Shown piece by piece: positions 34,718 through 45,286 of a stretch of 64,000 bases of DNA. The notes under the pieces are model-generated. The model searched no databases, had not been told where the DNA came from, and saw only the letters and a list, made by a program, of their open reading frames with translations. How positions within the stretch are numbered: position 1 is the first letter of the stretch; the number at the start of each line of letters is the position of its first letter. Origin of the DNA: Streptomyces sp. LUP47B (GTDB lineage Bacteria > Actinomycetota > Actinomycetes > Streptomycetales > Streptomycetaceae). The DNA lies in NCBI RefSeq assembly GCF_001746295.1, contig NZ_MJAH01000005.1, positions 411,318 through 475,317 on the forward strand. Direction: 5' to 3'. A program made the position numbers and the translations under genes.

Positions 34718-35977
34718 CGCCCCGGCCTCTTCCTTGTCCGGACGGCCTTGCCGGCCGAGCCCGGGGTGCCGCAGGCGGCGGCGTACGCGGCGAGCAGCGA
34801 GGCCTGCGAGTTCCGCCAGGAGAGCGGACCGCTGATCCGCTCCTGGCCGATCTTGCCCATCCCGGCCCGCTTCTCCGGATCGTCGAGCAGCACCGTGATG
34901 AGCTTGGCGAACTCGGCCTCGTCGTTGGCGGGCGCGTAGACGGCGGCGTCACCGGCGGAGACGCGCGCCTCCTTCAGGTCGAACGAGACGATCGGCCGGC
35001 CCATCGCCATGTACTCCAGGACCTTGTTCATGGTCGACACGTCGTTGAGCGGATTGCGTGGGTCGGGAGAAAGGCACACGTCCGCGGTCGACAGGTAGCG
35101 CACCAGGTCGGCGTCCGGAATGCGCCCCGTGAACTGCACCTGCTCGGAGAGCCCGAGCTGCCGGGACAGCTCCACCATCGCGTCGAAGGCGTCGCCGGCG
35201 CCGACGAACACCGCGTGCCAGTCGGTCCGCCCGAACTCGTCACGCAGCTTCGCGAGGGCGCGCAGGGCGTAGTCGACGCCGTCCTGCGGGCCCATGACCC
35301 CGAGATAGCACAGCAGATGAGGCTTGCCGCGCTTCAATTGGGGCTCGGGCGGCACCGGTTGGAACCGCTCGATCGCGGGTGCGCTGCGCACCACGAAGAC
35401 GTCCTCAGGGCGTCGGCCGCCACGGCGCACCGCGACGTCCCGGTAGCTCTCGTTCGTGGCGAGGACGATGTCCGCGGCCCGGTAGGTCCGCCGTTCCAGC
35501 GCGCACACGGCGCGGTAGAGCAGGTCTTCGCCGCGGTCGAACCGGGAGAGGTACAGCTCCGGCACCAGGTCGTGCTGGTCGAAGACGAACCGCGCGCCGC
35601 GCCGCTTCAGCCACAGTGCCGGCAGGAACAGCAGGTCGGGCGGGTTGCAGGCGTGGACCACGTCGACCGGGCCGACCTTGCGGGCCAGCCGGGCCGTGTG
35701 CCACAGCGCCGATCCGTATTCCCGCAGGTAGCCGGCGGGGCCTCCGGTGGCGGCGCGCAACGGGTAGCGATGGATGCGCACCCCGTCGATCTCCGCCTCC
35801 GGTTCGGTGTCCCGCTTCTCCCCCTGGGGGCAGATGACGTGCACCGTCCAGCCCGCGTCGCGCAGCGTCGTGCACTCCTGCCACACCCGCCGGTCGAACG
35901 GCACCGACAGGTTCTCCACCAGGATCAGCGCGCGACGGTTCGACCCGTCGCCGCCGGCTGTGTCGTCAAACGACGTG

Positions 35978-35988
<11 letters not shown>
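34714..35988 (-). CDS. Family 4 (GT-B) glycosyltransferase
   Basis: A 424-residue GT-B enzyme. ILVENLSVPFDRRVWQE is the opening of the WcaI/LPFDRRV-type branch, DVVHACNPPDLLFLPALW and FVFDQHDLVPELYLSRF lie in the acceptor domain, and LLCYLGVMGPQDGVDYALRA with NVSTMNKVLEY-like motifs (DVSTMNKVLEYMAMGRPIV) in the donor domain. The gene's start overlaps the end of the dehydrogenase gene by 11 bases. Probably adds the second or third sugar onto the lipid carrier after the priming transferase. Confidence 0.88.
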
Positions 35989-37294
<1,306 letters not shown>

Positions 37295-37367
37295 GACGCG
37301 TCCCCTCCCCCAGGCAGGCCCTTGTGGCCTGCGGTTCGCGCGCCGACCGGTCTACGGCCCCCGCGCA

Positions 37368-38846
37368 TCAGTACGCCCCCTGGCCGTGGAGCACCGCACG
37401 CAGCGTCTTCCACAGGATCACTGTGTCCAGGGCCAGCGACCAGTCCTCCACGTACCGCAGGTCGAGGCGGACCGCCTCGTCCCAGGGCAGGTCGCTGCGT
37501 CCGCTGATCTGCCACAGGCCGGTGAGCCCGGGCTTGACCAGCAGCCGCCGCCGGATGTCCGGGCCGTACGCGGCGGACTCCTCCGGCAGCGGAGGCCGCG
37601 GACCGACGAGCGACATCGATCCGGTCAATACGTTGAAAAGCTGCGGGAGTTCGTCGAGCGAGTACCGGCGCAGCACCGTTCCCACCCGGGTCACCCGCGG
37701 ATCCCGGCGGAGCTTGAACAGCAGCCCCGCGCCCTCGTTGAGTTCGATGAGCTCGGCACGTGCCGTGTCGGCCCCGGTGACCATGGTGCGGAACTTGAGA
37801 ATGGTGAACTCGCGGCCGTCCTTGCCGACCCTGCGCTGGCGGTAGAACGCTCCGCCCCGGCTGTCCGCGAGCACGAGCAGCGCGACGAGCACCATCAGCG
37901 GCGCGAACAGCATCAACAGGATCGCCGCGCCCACTCTGTCGACGACCCCTTTGATCGCCCGGCGGCCCCCGGTGAAGGTCGGCATGCTGACCCGCAGCAG
38001 CGGGATCCCGAGCACCGCGTCGACGTGCAGGCGCGGGCCGGCCACCTCCATCAGCACGGGGGCGACGACCATCTCGGCCTCGCTGCCTTCGAGGTTCCAG
38101 GCCAGCCGCTGCAGCCGGTCCGGTGACCAGTGCGGGTCCGGGGTGACCGCGACGACCCGGTAGCCGTCGTGGTGGACGTGCTTGGCGACGTCCTCGAGCA
38201 CGCCGATGACCCGCACTCCGTCCAGTTCGTCGCCCTCGATGCCGAGACCGTCGGTGGTGCACACCGCGTCCACGCGCCAGCCGAGGTGCGGGAACTTGCG
38301 GGTGCGGGCGATCAGGTCACGCACGGTGGCCGGGCTCCCGGCAGCGAGCACCGGTCTCAGGCACTGTCCGTCCTTACGCTGTTTGTGCAGCCTGAGGCGG
38401 AGCACATACCGCGCGGTCATGGTGACCAGCGCGATAGCGGGGATCGCGACGAAGATCCAGAGCTTGATGTTGCGTGAGGTGAGGGCGATCCCGCCGAGCG
38501 CCAGCACGACGGTCGCCGCGAACAGCGAGCGCCCCAGCCGGCGGAATTCCTCGGCACCCTGGCCGAGTACGGCCGGAGCCCACGCCCGGCCCACCGCAAG
38601 TGCTCCCAGCACCAGCAGTTCGGTGCCGAAGGCGAGTATCCCCCATTTCTCGTGCCAGTTGGCCGCGTCCCGGGCTCCGAAGAAGTTGCCGATCCCCGCC
38701 ACCACGAAGGCGGTGGCCGAGGTATCGCTGATGATCACGGTACGGCGGTACCGCTGCTCCCAGTCGTTTGCCGACCGGTTGATCGCCCCTTTCGTCAGAC
38801 GCTCGTGCGCCGACGGAAAGGGGCTGACTATTCCCCCCTGCCGCAC
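37368..38846 (-). CDS. Priming sugar transferase (polyprenyl glycosylphosphotransferase)
   Basis: A 492-residue membrane protein from GTG 38846, with a G-run five bases upstream; the exact start is uncertain because the frame stays open to 38999. Four to five N-terminal spans come first, then a CoA-binding-like domain (RPVLAAGSPATVRDLI), then the catalytic domain. The latter has AILLMLFAPLMVLVALLV (membrane anchor), RQRRVGKDGREFTILKFRTM, RRYSLDELPQLFNVLTGSMSLVGPRP and KPGLTGLWQISGRSDL, the hallmarks of WbaP/CpsE-type enzymes. It transfers a sugar-1-phosphate to undecaprenyl phosphate and starts repeat-unit synthesis. First gene of the operon. Confidence 0.9.
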   Translation of the reverse strand: MRQGGIVSPFPSAHERLTKGAINRSANDWEQRYRRTVIISDTSATAFVVAGIGNFFGARDAANWHEKWGILAFGTELLVLGALAVGRAWAPAVLGQGAEEFRRLGRSLFAATVVLALGGIALTSRNIKLWIFVAIPAIALVTMTARYVLRLRLHKQRKDGQCLRPVLAAGSPATVRDLIARTRKFPHLGWRVDAVCTTDGLGIEGDELDGVRVIGVLEDVAKHVHHDGYRVVAVTPDPHWSPDRLQRLAWNLEGSEAEMVVAPVLMEVAGPRLHVDAVLGIPLLRVSMPTFTGGRRAIKGVVDRVGAAILLMLFAPLMVLVALLVLADSRGGAFYRQRRVGKDGREFTILKFRTMVTGADTARAELIELNEGAGLLFKLRRDPRVTRVGTVLRRYSLDELPQLFNVLTGSMSLVGPRPPLPEESAAYGPDIRRRLLVKPGLTGLWQISGRSDLPWDEAVRLDLRYVEDWSLALDTVILWKTLRAVLHGQGAY

Positions 38847-39508
38847 AGAACCCCCCAGGTCCCCAGTGGTACGACGTGGATGCCAAACACCGTTCCTCCC
38901 CCCGGGAGCCCCCGCCCCCCGCAAAGTTCCGCCCCTCGCAGGGCCCCCCGCCCCACGCCGCGCTGTTCCTCTCCCGGGAGACACCGCACCCCCGCGCATG
39001 ACCTGCCGGACACTTCAGCGCCACGTGAGCAACTCACCCTGGCGGCAGCGCACTTGCGCGTACCGCCAGCGTCTCGAGTTGCGCGGGAACCCACCGAAAC
39101 CTCGGATGCTCCCCGCACCCGAAGCCCCCCTCGGGCTCCAAAAACTGATCACCCCCGGGCCTGGAGCTGAGACGTTTCTGCTTATTCGTCCGCAGCACTA
39201 GGCCCATAGATCGCTATTTGTCGCTCGTGTCCCAGCATGGGCAGCAAGGTCAATCTAGACCATGGACACCCGTCTGCAGAGGGGCATGTGTGGAATATGT
39301 GCTTACGATTTGAAGATTGGCCGATGAAGCCATCACCACAGCGGGTACTTCGGCCACCAAGGCGGACCTCGTGACCTGCGACGACGGGAGTCTCGGAAGC
39401 CTCAGGGCCGGTTGGCGGCTCCACTGGACGAGCTGTTGAACTCGCCTCGACAAGAGGCCTCGTGGACGGTCGCACACAGGCAGCCGAGGGCCGGTCCCGA
39501 CGCATGTG
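38847..39508. other. Gene-free upstream region of the polysaccharide operon
   Basis: About 660 bases with no convincing gene. The part near 39180-39330 is clearly lower in GC than its surroundings and contains TTGACC on the minus strand (around 39250) as a possible -35, but no convincing -10 could be fixed. The part next to 38846 is C-rich on the plus strand and codon use gives no coding signal. Most likely the promoter and long untranslated leader of the 21-gene block. Confidence 0.5.
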
Positions 39509-39544
39509 AAAAGGGCCCCCGCAGGCTCCCGCCTGCGAAGACCC
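39509..39544 (-). terminator. Strong hairpin terminator after tRNA-Pro
   Basis: Read on the minus strand, an outer GGG/CCC pair surrounds the perfect stem CGCAGGC-GGGA-GCCTGCG, followed by CCCTTTTC. A T-run is unusual for this GC-rich genome and marks a true intrinsic terminator. It starts nine bases past the tRNA 3' end and isolates the tRNA from the polysaccharide operon promoter. Confidence 0.85.
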
Positions 39545-39552
39545 TTCGACCG

Positions 39553-39626
<74 letters not shown>

Positions 39627-39708
39627 GCCACGTCTCCCACGGATGTTCCGTGTGATCGCGCAGGTGAACCCTACCTCACACGCGCGGCCGGACCGACTGG
39701 CGGAAAGG

Positions 39709-41136
39709 TCAGCCCCGGGTGGTGACCGGCTCGCGAAGCTCCGTGGTCCCGGTGACGACCCGGCGCCCGGCCCACCGTACCGGAACCAGCAGGGCCGCCA
39801 GCGCCGCCGCCAGGCACAGCACCGCCAGCAGGGTGAAGCCGTGGGTGTAGCCGGACTCGTACGGCAGTCCCGAGGACTGCAGCTGCCCGGTGACCAGGAC
39901 GCTGGTGACGGCCGCGCCGATGGAGCCGCCGATGGTGCGGATGTTGGCGTTCATACCGGTGGCGGCGCCGGTCTGGTCGGCCGGGACGCTGCCCACGATC
40001 AGGTTGGCCATGGAGGCGAAGGCGAGCCCGATGCCGAGGCCGAACAGGCCCGCGACCACGGCGATCTGCCACTGCTCGTCGTGCCAGAGGGCGAGGAAGC
40101 CGCAGGCCACCGCGCCCAGCGCGGCACCGGTCACCAAGAGGGACTTGGCGCCGACGACCGGCTCCAGACGGCCGCTGAGCACACCGGAGAAGAACATCGC
40201 CACCAGCATCGGCAGCATGAGCAGCCCGGCGGCGGTGACGCTCGCGCCGAAGCCGTACCCGGCCGACGACGGCGTCTGGACGAAGCCCGGCAGGAAGGAC
40301 CAGATCGAGTACATCCCGGCGCCGAAGAGCAGCGCGGCGGCGTTGGTGGTCCGGACGGCGGGCAGGCGCATCACCTTCAGGTCGATCAGCGGGCTGCGGG
40401 AGCGGGCCTCGGAGTACAGCCACAGCGCGAACAGCACGACGGCCGCACCGAACAGACCGAGCACCCTGGCCGAGCCCCAGCCCCAGGTGCCCGCCCGGCT
40501 GAGCGGCAGCAGCAGCGCGACCAGCCAGGCAGACAGCAGGACGGCACCGAGCCAGTTGATGTTCCCCTGCGCCCGGTTGGGCGACTCGGGCACATACCGT
40601 ACGGCGATGAGGGTGGCGGCGATCACGATGGCGACCGGGATCCAGAACAGCCAGCGGTAGTCGAGCGCGGTCACGATCGGACCGGCCGCCACCATGCCGA
40701 CGCCACCGCCGGCGGCGATCACGGCGGAGAGGTTGCTGATGGAGCCACTCACCTGGGACGCCGCGAACTCGTCCCGGATGATGCCGAAGGAGAGCGGGAA
40801 GAGGGCACCGCCGACACCCTGGACGACCCGGGCGACGATGAGTACGCCGATGCTCGGCGCGAGCGCGGCGAGGAGACAGCCGACCGCCACGGTCACGAGG
40901 ACGGCGACGAGCGTGCCCTTCTTGCCGATCAGGTCGCCGACGCGGCCGAGGATCGGCGTGAAGATCGAGGCGGACAGCAGATACGCGGTCATCACCCAGG
41001 TCACGGTGGACTGCGAGGTGTGCAGCGCGTGCTGGACGGTCGGCAGGGCCGGCGCGATCAGCGACTGGAGCATGGAGAACACGCCGGCACCGGTCGCGAG
41101 GACCGCGAAGGTGAGGCGGGTGGACGTGCGGGGCAT
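39709..41136 (-). CDS. MFS drug exporter (DHA2 type, 14 spans)
   Basis: A 475-residue major facilitator with about 14 hydrophobic spans. Motif A is seen in TPILGRVGDLIGKKGTLVAV, motif B in LIVARVVQGVGGALFPLSFG and motif C-like residues in VIAAGGGVGMVAAGPIV. Proton-driven efflux of a small molecule is expected. It is divergent from a TetR regulator, with three palindromes in the intergenic region, the usual arrangement for a ligand-inducible exporter. Confidence 0.9.
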   Translation of the reverse strand: MPRTSTRLTFAVLATGAGVFSMLQSLIAPALPTVQHALHTSQSTVTWVMTAYLLSASIFTPILGRVGDLIGKKGTLVAVLVTVAVGCLLAALAPSIGVLIVARVVQGVGGALFPLSFGIIRDEFAASQVSGSISNLSAVIAAGGGVGMVAAGPIVTALDYRWLFWIPVAIVIAATLIAVRYVPESPNRAQGNINWLGAVLLSAWLVALLLPLSRAGTWGWGSARVLGLFGAAVVLFALWLYSEARSRSPLIDLKVMRLPAVRTTNAAALLFGAGMYSIWSFLPGFVQTPSSAGYGFGASVTAAGLLMLPMLVAMFFSGVLSGRLEPVVGAKSLLVTGAALGAVACGFLALWHDEQWQIAVVAGLFGLGIGLAFASMANLIVGSVPADQTGAATGMNANIRTIGGSIGAAVTSVLVTGQLQSSGLPYESGYTHGFTLLAVLCLAAALAALLVPVRWAGRRVVTGTTELREPVTTRG

Positions 41137-41221
41137 GAAGAGCCTCTCCGAACACAGAGTGCGGCCGGAGCCTCGTGGGAAGCGGTCGCGGAAAGGACGA
41201 TGGAGGCACCTCGACTGCTAA

Positions 41222-41290
41222 AGTGGAGGTACGCCTCCACTCTAGCGGAGGCAAGCCTCCGCTTCAACCCGTACCGGAGGTGCACCTCCG
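41222..41290. promoter_or_regulatory. Three GGAGG-N4-CCTCC palindromes (TetR operators)
   Basis: Three inverted repeats lie between the divergent exporter and regulator: AGTGGAGGTACGCCTCCACT at 41222-41241, GCGGAGGCAAGCCTCCGC at 41245-41262 and CGGAGGTGCACCTCCG at 41275-41290. They share GGAGG, a 4-base centre and CCTCC. Centre spacings are 22 and 29 bases. The last lies just before the regulator's GTG, so self-repression is likely. Confidence 0.85.
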
Positions 41291-41311
41291 TTTCCTTTCC
41301 GGGAGGCAGCC

Positions 41312-41890
41312 GTGACCGCCCCGTCGTTCCCCGTCACCGAGATCGTCGCGTCCCGCCGGCCCCACCGGAAGGACGCCGCCCGCAACTACGACGCCCTGCT
41401 GGCCGCCGCGCGCGAGGCGTTCGCGGAGCACGGGGCGGAGGCCTCGCTGGAGGACATCGCGCGCCGGGCGGGCGTGGGCATCGGCACGCTGTACCGGAAC
41501 TTCCCCACCCGTCGCCATCTCTTCGAGACGGTCTACGCGGACGACGTGAACACCCTGGTGCAGGTGGCTCAGGACGTCGCCGACCAGGAGCCCTGGCAGG
41601 CCCTTACCGCCTGGCTCGACCGGTTCGCGGGCTACATGGTGACCAAGCGGGCCGTCCGCGAGGCCCTCAACGACGAGTCGGAGATCTTCGCGGCCTGCCG
41701 GGACTCGATGTACGCGGCGGGCGGGCCGTTGCTCGAGCGGGCGCAGGAGGCTGGTCAGGCGCGGCGGGACATGGACTTCGTGGACCTGTTGCGGATGGTC
41801 GCCGGCATCACGGCGACGGCCTTCGACGACGACGCCCAGCGCGATCGGGTGTTGTCGATCGCGCTGGACGGGGTGCGCGTGTCGCGCTGA
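41312..41890 (+). CDS. TetR/AcrR family transcriptional regulator
   Basis: A 192-residue dimeric repressor from GTG 41312 (GGGAGG upstream). The helix-turn-helix is NYDALLAAAREAFAEHGAEA followed by LEDIARRAGVGIGTLYRNFPTRRHLFE. The C-terminal ligand domain is helical with AFDDDAQRDRVLSIALDGV at the end. It should bind the three palindromes upstream and control the MFS exporter and itself. Confidence 0.92.
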   Translation: MTAPSFPVTEIVASRRPHRKDAARNYDALLAAAREAFAEHGAEASLEDIARRAGVGIGTLYRNFPTRRHLFETVYADDVNTLVQVAQDVADQEPWQALTAWLDRFAGYMVTKRAVREALNDESEIFAACRDSMYAAGGPLLERAQEAGQARRDMDFVDLLRMVAGITATAFDDDAQRDRVLSIALDGVRVSR

Positions 41891-42223
41891 GCCGGTCAGC
41901 GCCTGAGAACTCGGGGCGACCGGCCGTTCGGCGGGTGCGGGTGGTGGAGCTGCCCGCGCAGTTCCCCGCGCCCCCAACCCGGCGCCGGGACCCCCGGTTC
42001 GGAAGCGCGGTCCGTCAAGTCACGCGGATTCGCAGCTCGTACGCGAGAGCGACCACGCGGCCCACGACAGGGACGGCCGAGCGGGCGGGAGCGAGCAGGA
42101 GAGGCGCCCCACCGGCCGACGACACCCTCGGCGCCCCCGAACCTGATCCGGCGCGCCGAACGCCGGCTCCCGCGTCCTCGCGGTGGCCGGCGTTCGTCCT
42201 CGCCCCCGGGGCGGCAGTGCGGG
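41891..42223. other. Gene-free spacer with a Streptomyces-type intergenic repeat scrap
   Basis: No gene with good codon bias is visible. The stretch around 41945-41975 (CGCGCAGTTCCCCGCGCCCC) resembles a short GC-rich motif that recurs between Streptomyces genes. The rest is unremarkable and leads into the truncated transporter fragment. Confidence 0.4.
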
Positions 42224-42523
42224 TCAGTGCGCGGCGACCAGTTCCCGCTCGCTGTCGGTGGCAGTTCTGCGGGAGCCGCGCAGGGCGGCGATGCCGATGA
42301 AGACCATGGACGACAGGCCGGCGATGGCGAAGGCGGTGAAGCCCCAGTCGCCGTTGCCGGAGGCGAGGAGCCGGCCGCCGAGCCACGGACCGAAGACGGC
42401 GCCGAAGCGGCACATGCCGGAGGTCCAGCCGACCGCGGTGGCCCGGTTGTCCGCGTCGGAGCTGATCGAGATCGTCGCGTAGATCATCGTCTGGGCACTG
42501 TTGAGGAAGACCCCCGTCGATGC
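42224..42523 (-). pseudogene. 3' remnant of an aromatic-acid MFS transporter (AAHS type)
   Basis: About 100 codons remain of a transporter that is normally about 450 residues long. Visible are GVFLNSAQTMIYATISI, then RATAVGWTSGMCRFGAVFGP and WGFTAFAIAGLSSMVFIGI, which match the last three spans of aromatic-acid/H+ symporters. A stop in frame at 42524-42526 closes the upstream side, and the junction falls inside the terminator hairpin of the dioxygenase gene. The bulk of the gene has been deleted. It lies just downstream of a meta-cleavage operon, so the lost transporter probably served it. Confidence 0.75.
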
Positions 42524-42542
42524 TCAGGCTTCGACGCGGGGG
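42511..42542 (-). terminator. Hairpin terminator after the ring-cleavage dioxygenase
   Basis: On the minus strand CCCCCGCGTCGA pairs with TCGACGGGGG around a roughly 10-base loop, with a 2-base bulge. It begins 14 bases after the dioxygenase stop and ends the gntR-led operon. Only a short T-rich tail (TCTTCC) follows. Confidence 0.6.
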
Positions 42543-42555
42543 TGGCTCCGAACCG

Positions 42556-43506
42556 TCAGCCGACCGGCGGCGTCCCGTGCGTGTGGAACGACGCGATGGT
42601 CTGCAGCCCCCAGGCCTGTCCCTTCTTCCGCTCCTCCTCGGTCCAGGTGACGAGCGGCCAGTCGGGCGCCAGAACCAGCCGGGTGAGCGGGTTGCACAGC
42701 TCGACGCGGTTGCCGCCGGGCTCGTAGACGTACAGGAAGAACGTCTGCTGGATGGCGTGCTTGTGGGGGCCCGTCTCGATGAACACGCCGGTGTCGATGG
42801 CGAGATCGGCCGCGCGCAGGACGTCCTCACGGGTGTCGGTCGCGAAGGCGATGTGGTGCAGCCGTCCCTCGCTGCCGGTCCAGTCCGAGGTGTAGACGAC
42901 GTCGTACGACTTGTTCGTGTACGTCAGCCAGCGCGCCGCGATCGCCCCGCTGTCCAGCCGGATCTGCTCGGTGGGCCGGGCGCCGAGGATGTTCTGCTGG
43001 AACTCGGCGTTGGCGAGCACGTCGGCGGCGAGGAAGTTGATGTGGTCCAACCGCCGTACGCCCACTCCCCTGTTGGGCTTGGCCTGCGGCTGGTTCTTCA
43101 GCGCCGGCCGGAGTTCCTCGGGGGCCCGGTAGTACTCGCTCTCCCAGTAGAGGGCGTGTTCATGGCCGTCCGGGTCGGTGGTGACGTACAGCTTTCCCAG
43201 GCCGGGTTCGTCCTCGACCCACCTGCCCGTGCCGCCCGACTCCTCAACGGCCTTGATACGGCGGTGAAGTGCCTCCTCGCTGGAGGTGCGCAGGGCGAGC
43301 CGGCCGAGGCCGGGCTGTTCGCGGGCGGTGAGGACCAGGCTGTGGTGCTCGTAGTCGTCGTAGGTCCGCAGATACACCGTGTCGCCGTCCTGGCCGTTGA
43401 CCGTCAGGCCCAGGTAGTCGGTGAAGAAGGCGACGCTGGCATCCAGGTCCGGGGTGAAGAGCTGGGTGTGGCCGATGTGGGCGATGTCGCCGAGCGGCGG
43501 AGTCAT
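42556..43506 (-). CDS. VOC-family extradiol dioxygenase (catechol 2,3-dioxygenase-like)
   Basis: A 316-residue two-module vicinal-oxygen-chelate protein. The first module starts IAHIGHTQLFTPDLDASVAFF. The second holds the iron ligands: His in RRLDHINFLAAD, His in GRLHHIAFATD and Glu in PGGNRVELCNP. It would cleave a catechol-type ring next to its hydroxyls. Last gene of a five-gene operon with oxalomesaconate-pathway enzymes; ATGA overlap with the tautomerase gene. The true substrate (gallate, protocatechuate or another) is not readable. Confidence 0.87.
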   Translation of the reverse strand: MTPPLGDIAHIGHTQLFTPDLDASVAFFTDYLGLTVNGQDGDTVYLRTYDDYEHHSLVLTAREQPGLGRLALRTSSEEALHRRIKAVEESGGTGRWVEDEPGLGKLYVTTDPDGHEHALYWESEYYRAPEELRPALKNQPQAKPNRGVGVRRLDHINFLAADVLANAEFQQNILGARPTEQIRLDSGAIAARWLTYTNKSYDVVYTSDWTGSEGRLHHIAFATDTREDVLRAADLAIDTGVFIETGPHKHAIQQTFFLYVYEPGGNRVELCNPLTRLVLAPDWPLVTWTEEERKKGQAWGLQTIASFHTHGTPPVG

Positions 43507-44588
43507 CGGTGACCTCCTGTGGGTCGGTCCGCGGCCCGGGGGAAGACGGTGCCGTCGAAGATCTTGCGGGCCGTGCGCACCACGGCGGTGCGCCGGGCGG
43601 AGGGCAGGCCGCCGGGTGTGGCGGCCAGCCTGCTCTCGATGTCCAGGAATCCCGTGGGGTGTTCTATGCGGACGCGTTCGCTGCCGGGATCGATCGCCGC
43701 GAGGCCGCTGCCCACACCGCCCTCGATCCGCAGGCCCGCGGCAACACTGGCCGCGCCCAGGACTCCGATGGAGGTGTGGCAGCGCACGGGGATGAAGGTG
43801 CGGGTGGTGACCGCACCGCCGTCACGCGGCGGTGCGAGCAGCGTGAGCTTGGGGACGGTGGCGTCGGACACGTCCCCGAGGCCCATCAGACGGCCCGCCG
43901 TCAGCCGTATGGCGTGCAGCCGGTCGGCGAGGGCGAGGTCCTCCTCCAGGTCCCGGGGCCGCTCGTAGCCGGTGACCTGGAGGGAGGCCGCCGCGATCAG
44001 GACGGTCGGCATGCCGTTGTTCACGCAGGTCACCTCGACACCGTCGATGACGTCGACGGCCTTGCCGGTGGGCAACAACTCCCCGGCGCCCGGCGGAAAC
44101 TCGATCACCACGGGCGCGGCCGTCCCCGGCACGCCCGAGATCTCGGCGTCCCCCGTGTACCGCACCCGGCCCCCGGGGGTCGGGAAGGTCGCCGTCGCGT
44201 GGTCGCCGGTGTTGACCATACGGATCCGCACGGAGGTCTCCTGCTCCCCCGCCGGGACTAGTCCGCGCTCGACGGCGAACGGGCCGACGCCGGCGAGGAT
44301 GTTCCCGCAGTTCTGACGGTCGCTCACCTCTGGCCGGTCGACCGCTACTTGGAGGAAGAGGTAGTCGACATCGGCCTCCGGGTCGACGGACCGGGAGATC
44401 ACGGCGACCTTGCTGGTGAGCGGGTGCGCGCCGCCCAGGCCGTCGATCTGCCGCTCGTCCGGGCTGCCCATGATCCGCAGCAACAGGTCGTCGCGCCGGG
44501 CGGGTTCGGCGGGCAGGTCGTCGGCGAGGAAGTAGGCGCCCTTGGACGTGCCGCCCCGCATCAGCAGACAGGGCACCCCCTCGGTCAC
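43503..44588 (-). CDS. galD: 4-oxalomesaconate tautomerase-like PrpF family protein
   Basis: A 361-residue protein, the same length as I recall for Pseudomonas putida GalD. VPCLLMRGGTSKGAYFLADDLP is the PrpF-family opening, MGSPDERQIDGLGGAHPLTSKVAVI and RQNCGNILAGVGPFAVE follow, and VTCVNNGMPTVLI holds the second half-site. The diaminopimelate-epimerase fold moves a double bond in keto/enol oxalomesaconate. It is coupled by 4-base overlaps to the aldolase and the dioxygenase genes, which supports the specific role over 2-methylaconitate isomerisation. Confidence 0.83.
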   Translation of the reverse strand: MTEGVPCLLMRGGTSKGAYFLADDLPAEPARRDDLLLRIMGSPDERQIDGLGGAHPLTSKVAVISRSVDPEADVDYLFLQVAVDRPEVSDRQNCGNILAGVGPFAVERGLVPAGEQETSVRIRMVNTGDHATATFPTPGGRVRYTGDAEISGVPGTAAPVVIEFPPGAGELLPTGKAVDVIDGVEVTCVNNGMPTVLIAAASLQVTGYERPRDLEEDLALADRLHAIRLTAGRLMGLGDVSDATVPKLTLLAPPRDGGAVTTRTFIPVRCHTSIGVLGAASVAAGLRIEGGVGSGLAAIDPGSERVRIEHPTGFLDIESRLAATPGGLPSARRTAVVRTARKIFDGTVFPRAADRPTGGHR

Positions 44589-45286
44589 GGCCGCTCCCCC
44601 TCGTACTCCTCGTACGTCCGGTACTCCACCCCGAGCCTCTTCAGCGTCTCCCGCAAGCCGTAGCGGTCCAGGCCCAGTTGGCCCTCGACGAAGGCGGCGC
44701 GGGTGGCGGCCTCCTTGGCCTCGCGGGCCTCGGACCTCTCCACGGTCTCGGCCACCCGCTCGCGCGGGACGACCACGACACCGTCGTCGTCGGCGAGGAT
44801 CACGTCGCCCGGGCGGATCACCTGGCCGTCGATGGCGATCGGCACGTTGACCGAGCCGCCCGTGGCCTTGACCGTGCCCTGCGAGGAGACCGCGCGGGAC
44901 CAGGCGGCGAAGCCCATGTCACGCAGCTCCTGGGTGTCCCTGATGCCGGTGTTGGTGACGACCCCGCGCACCCCGCGCTGCTGCAGGGCGGTGGCGAACA
45001 GCTCGCCGAACAGGCCGTCCGTGCACGGCGAGGTGGTGGTGACGACGAGGAGGTCGCCCTCGCCGCACTGCTCGACGGCCGCGTGGATCATGAGGTTGTC
45101 GCCGGGCCAGCCGATCACGGTGACGGCCGTGCCCGCGACCCGTACGCCCTGCTGGACGGGGCGAACGGCCGGGCCCAGCAGGCCCGTTCGGCCCATCACC
45201 TCGCTGACGGTGGCCACGCCGTACCGCGCCAGCGCGTCGACGTCCTTCAGGTCCGCCTTCGGCGGGTTGGTGACGATCACGCCCAT
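44585..45286 (-). CDS. galC: 4-carboxy-4-hydroxy-2-oxoadipate aldolase / oxaloacetate decarboxylase
   Basis: A 233-residue RraA-like aldolase from ATG 45286 (TGATG overlap; GTG 45289 possible). The metal/phosphate loop GEGDLLVVTTTSPCTDGLFGE corresponds to the usual GDVxVxD region, VRGVVTNTGIRDTQELRDMGF contains the catalytic Arg and metal-binding Asp, and GDVILADDDGVVVVPRE is the family signature. It cleaves the hydrated oxoadipate to pyruvate and oxaloacetate (LigK/GalC step), feeding central metabolism. Confidence 0.87.
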   Translation of the reverse strand: MGVIVTNPPKADLKDVDALARYGVATVSEVMGRTGLLGPAVRPVQQGVRVAGTAVTVIGWPGDNLMIHAAVEQCGEGDLLVVTTTSPCTDGLFGELFATALQQRGVRGVVTNTGIRDTQELRDMGFAAWSRAVSSQGTVKATGGSVNVPIAIDGQVIRPGDVILADDDGVVVVPRERVAETVERSEAREAKEAATRAAFVEGQLGLDRYGLRETLKRLGVEYRTYEEYEGERP

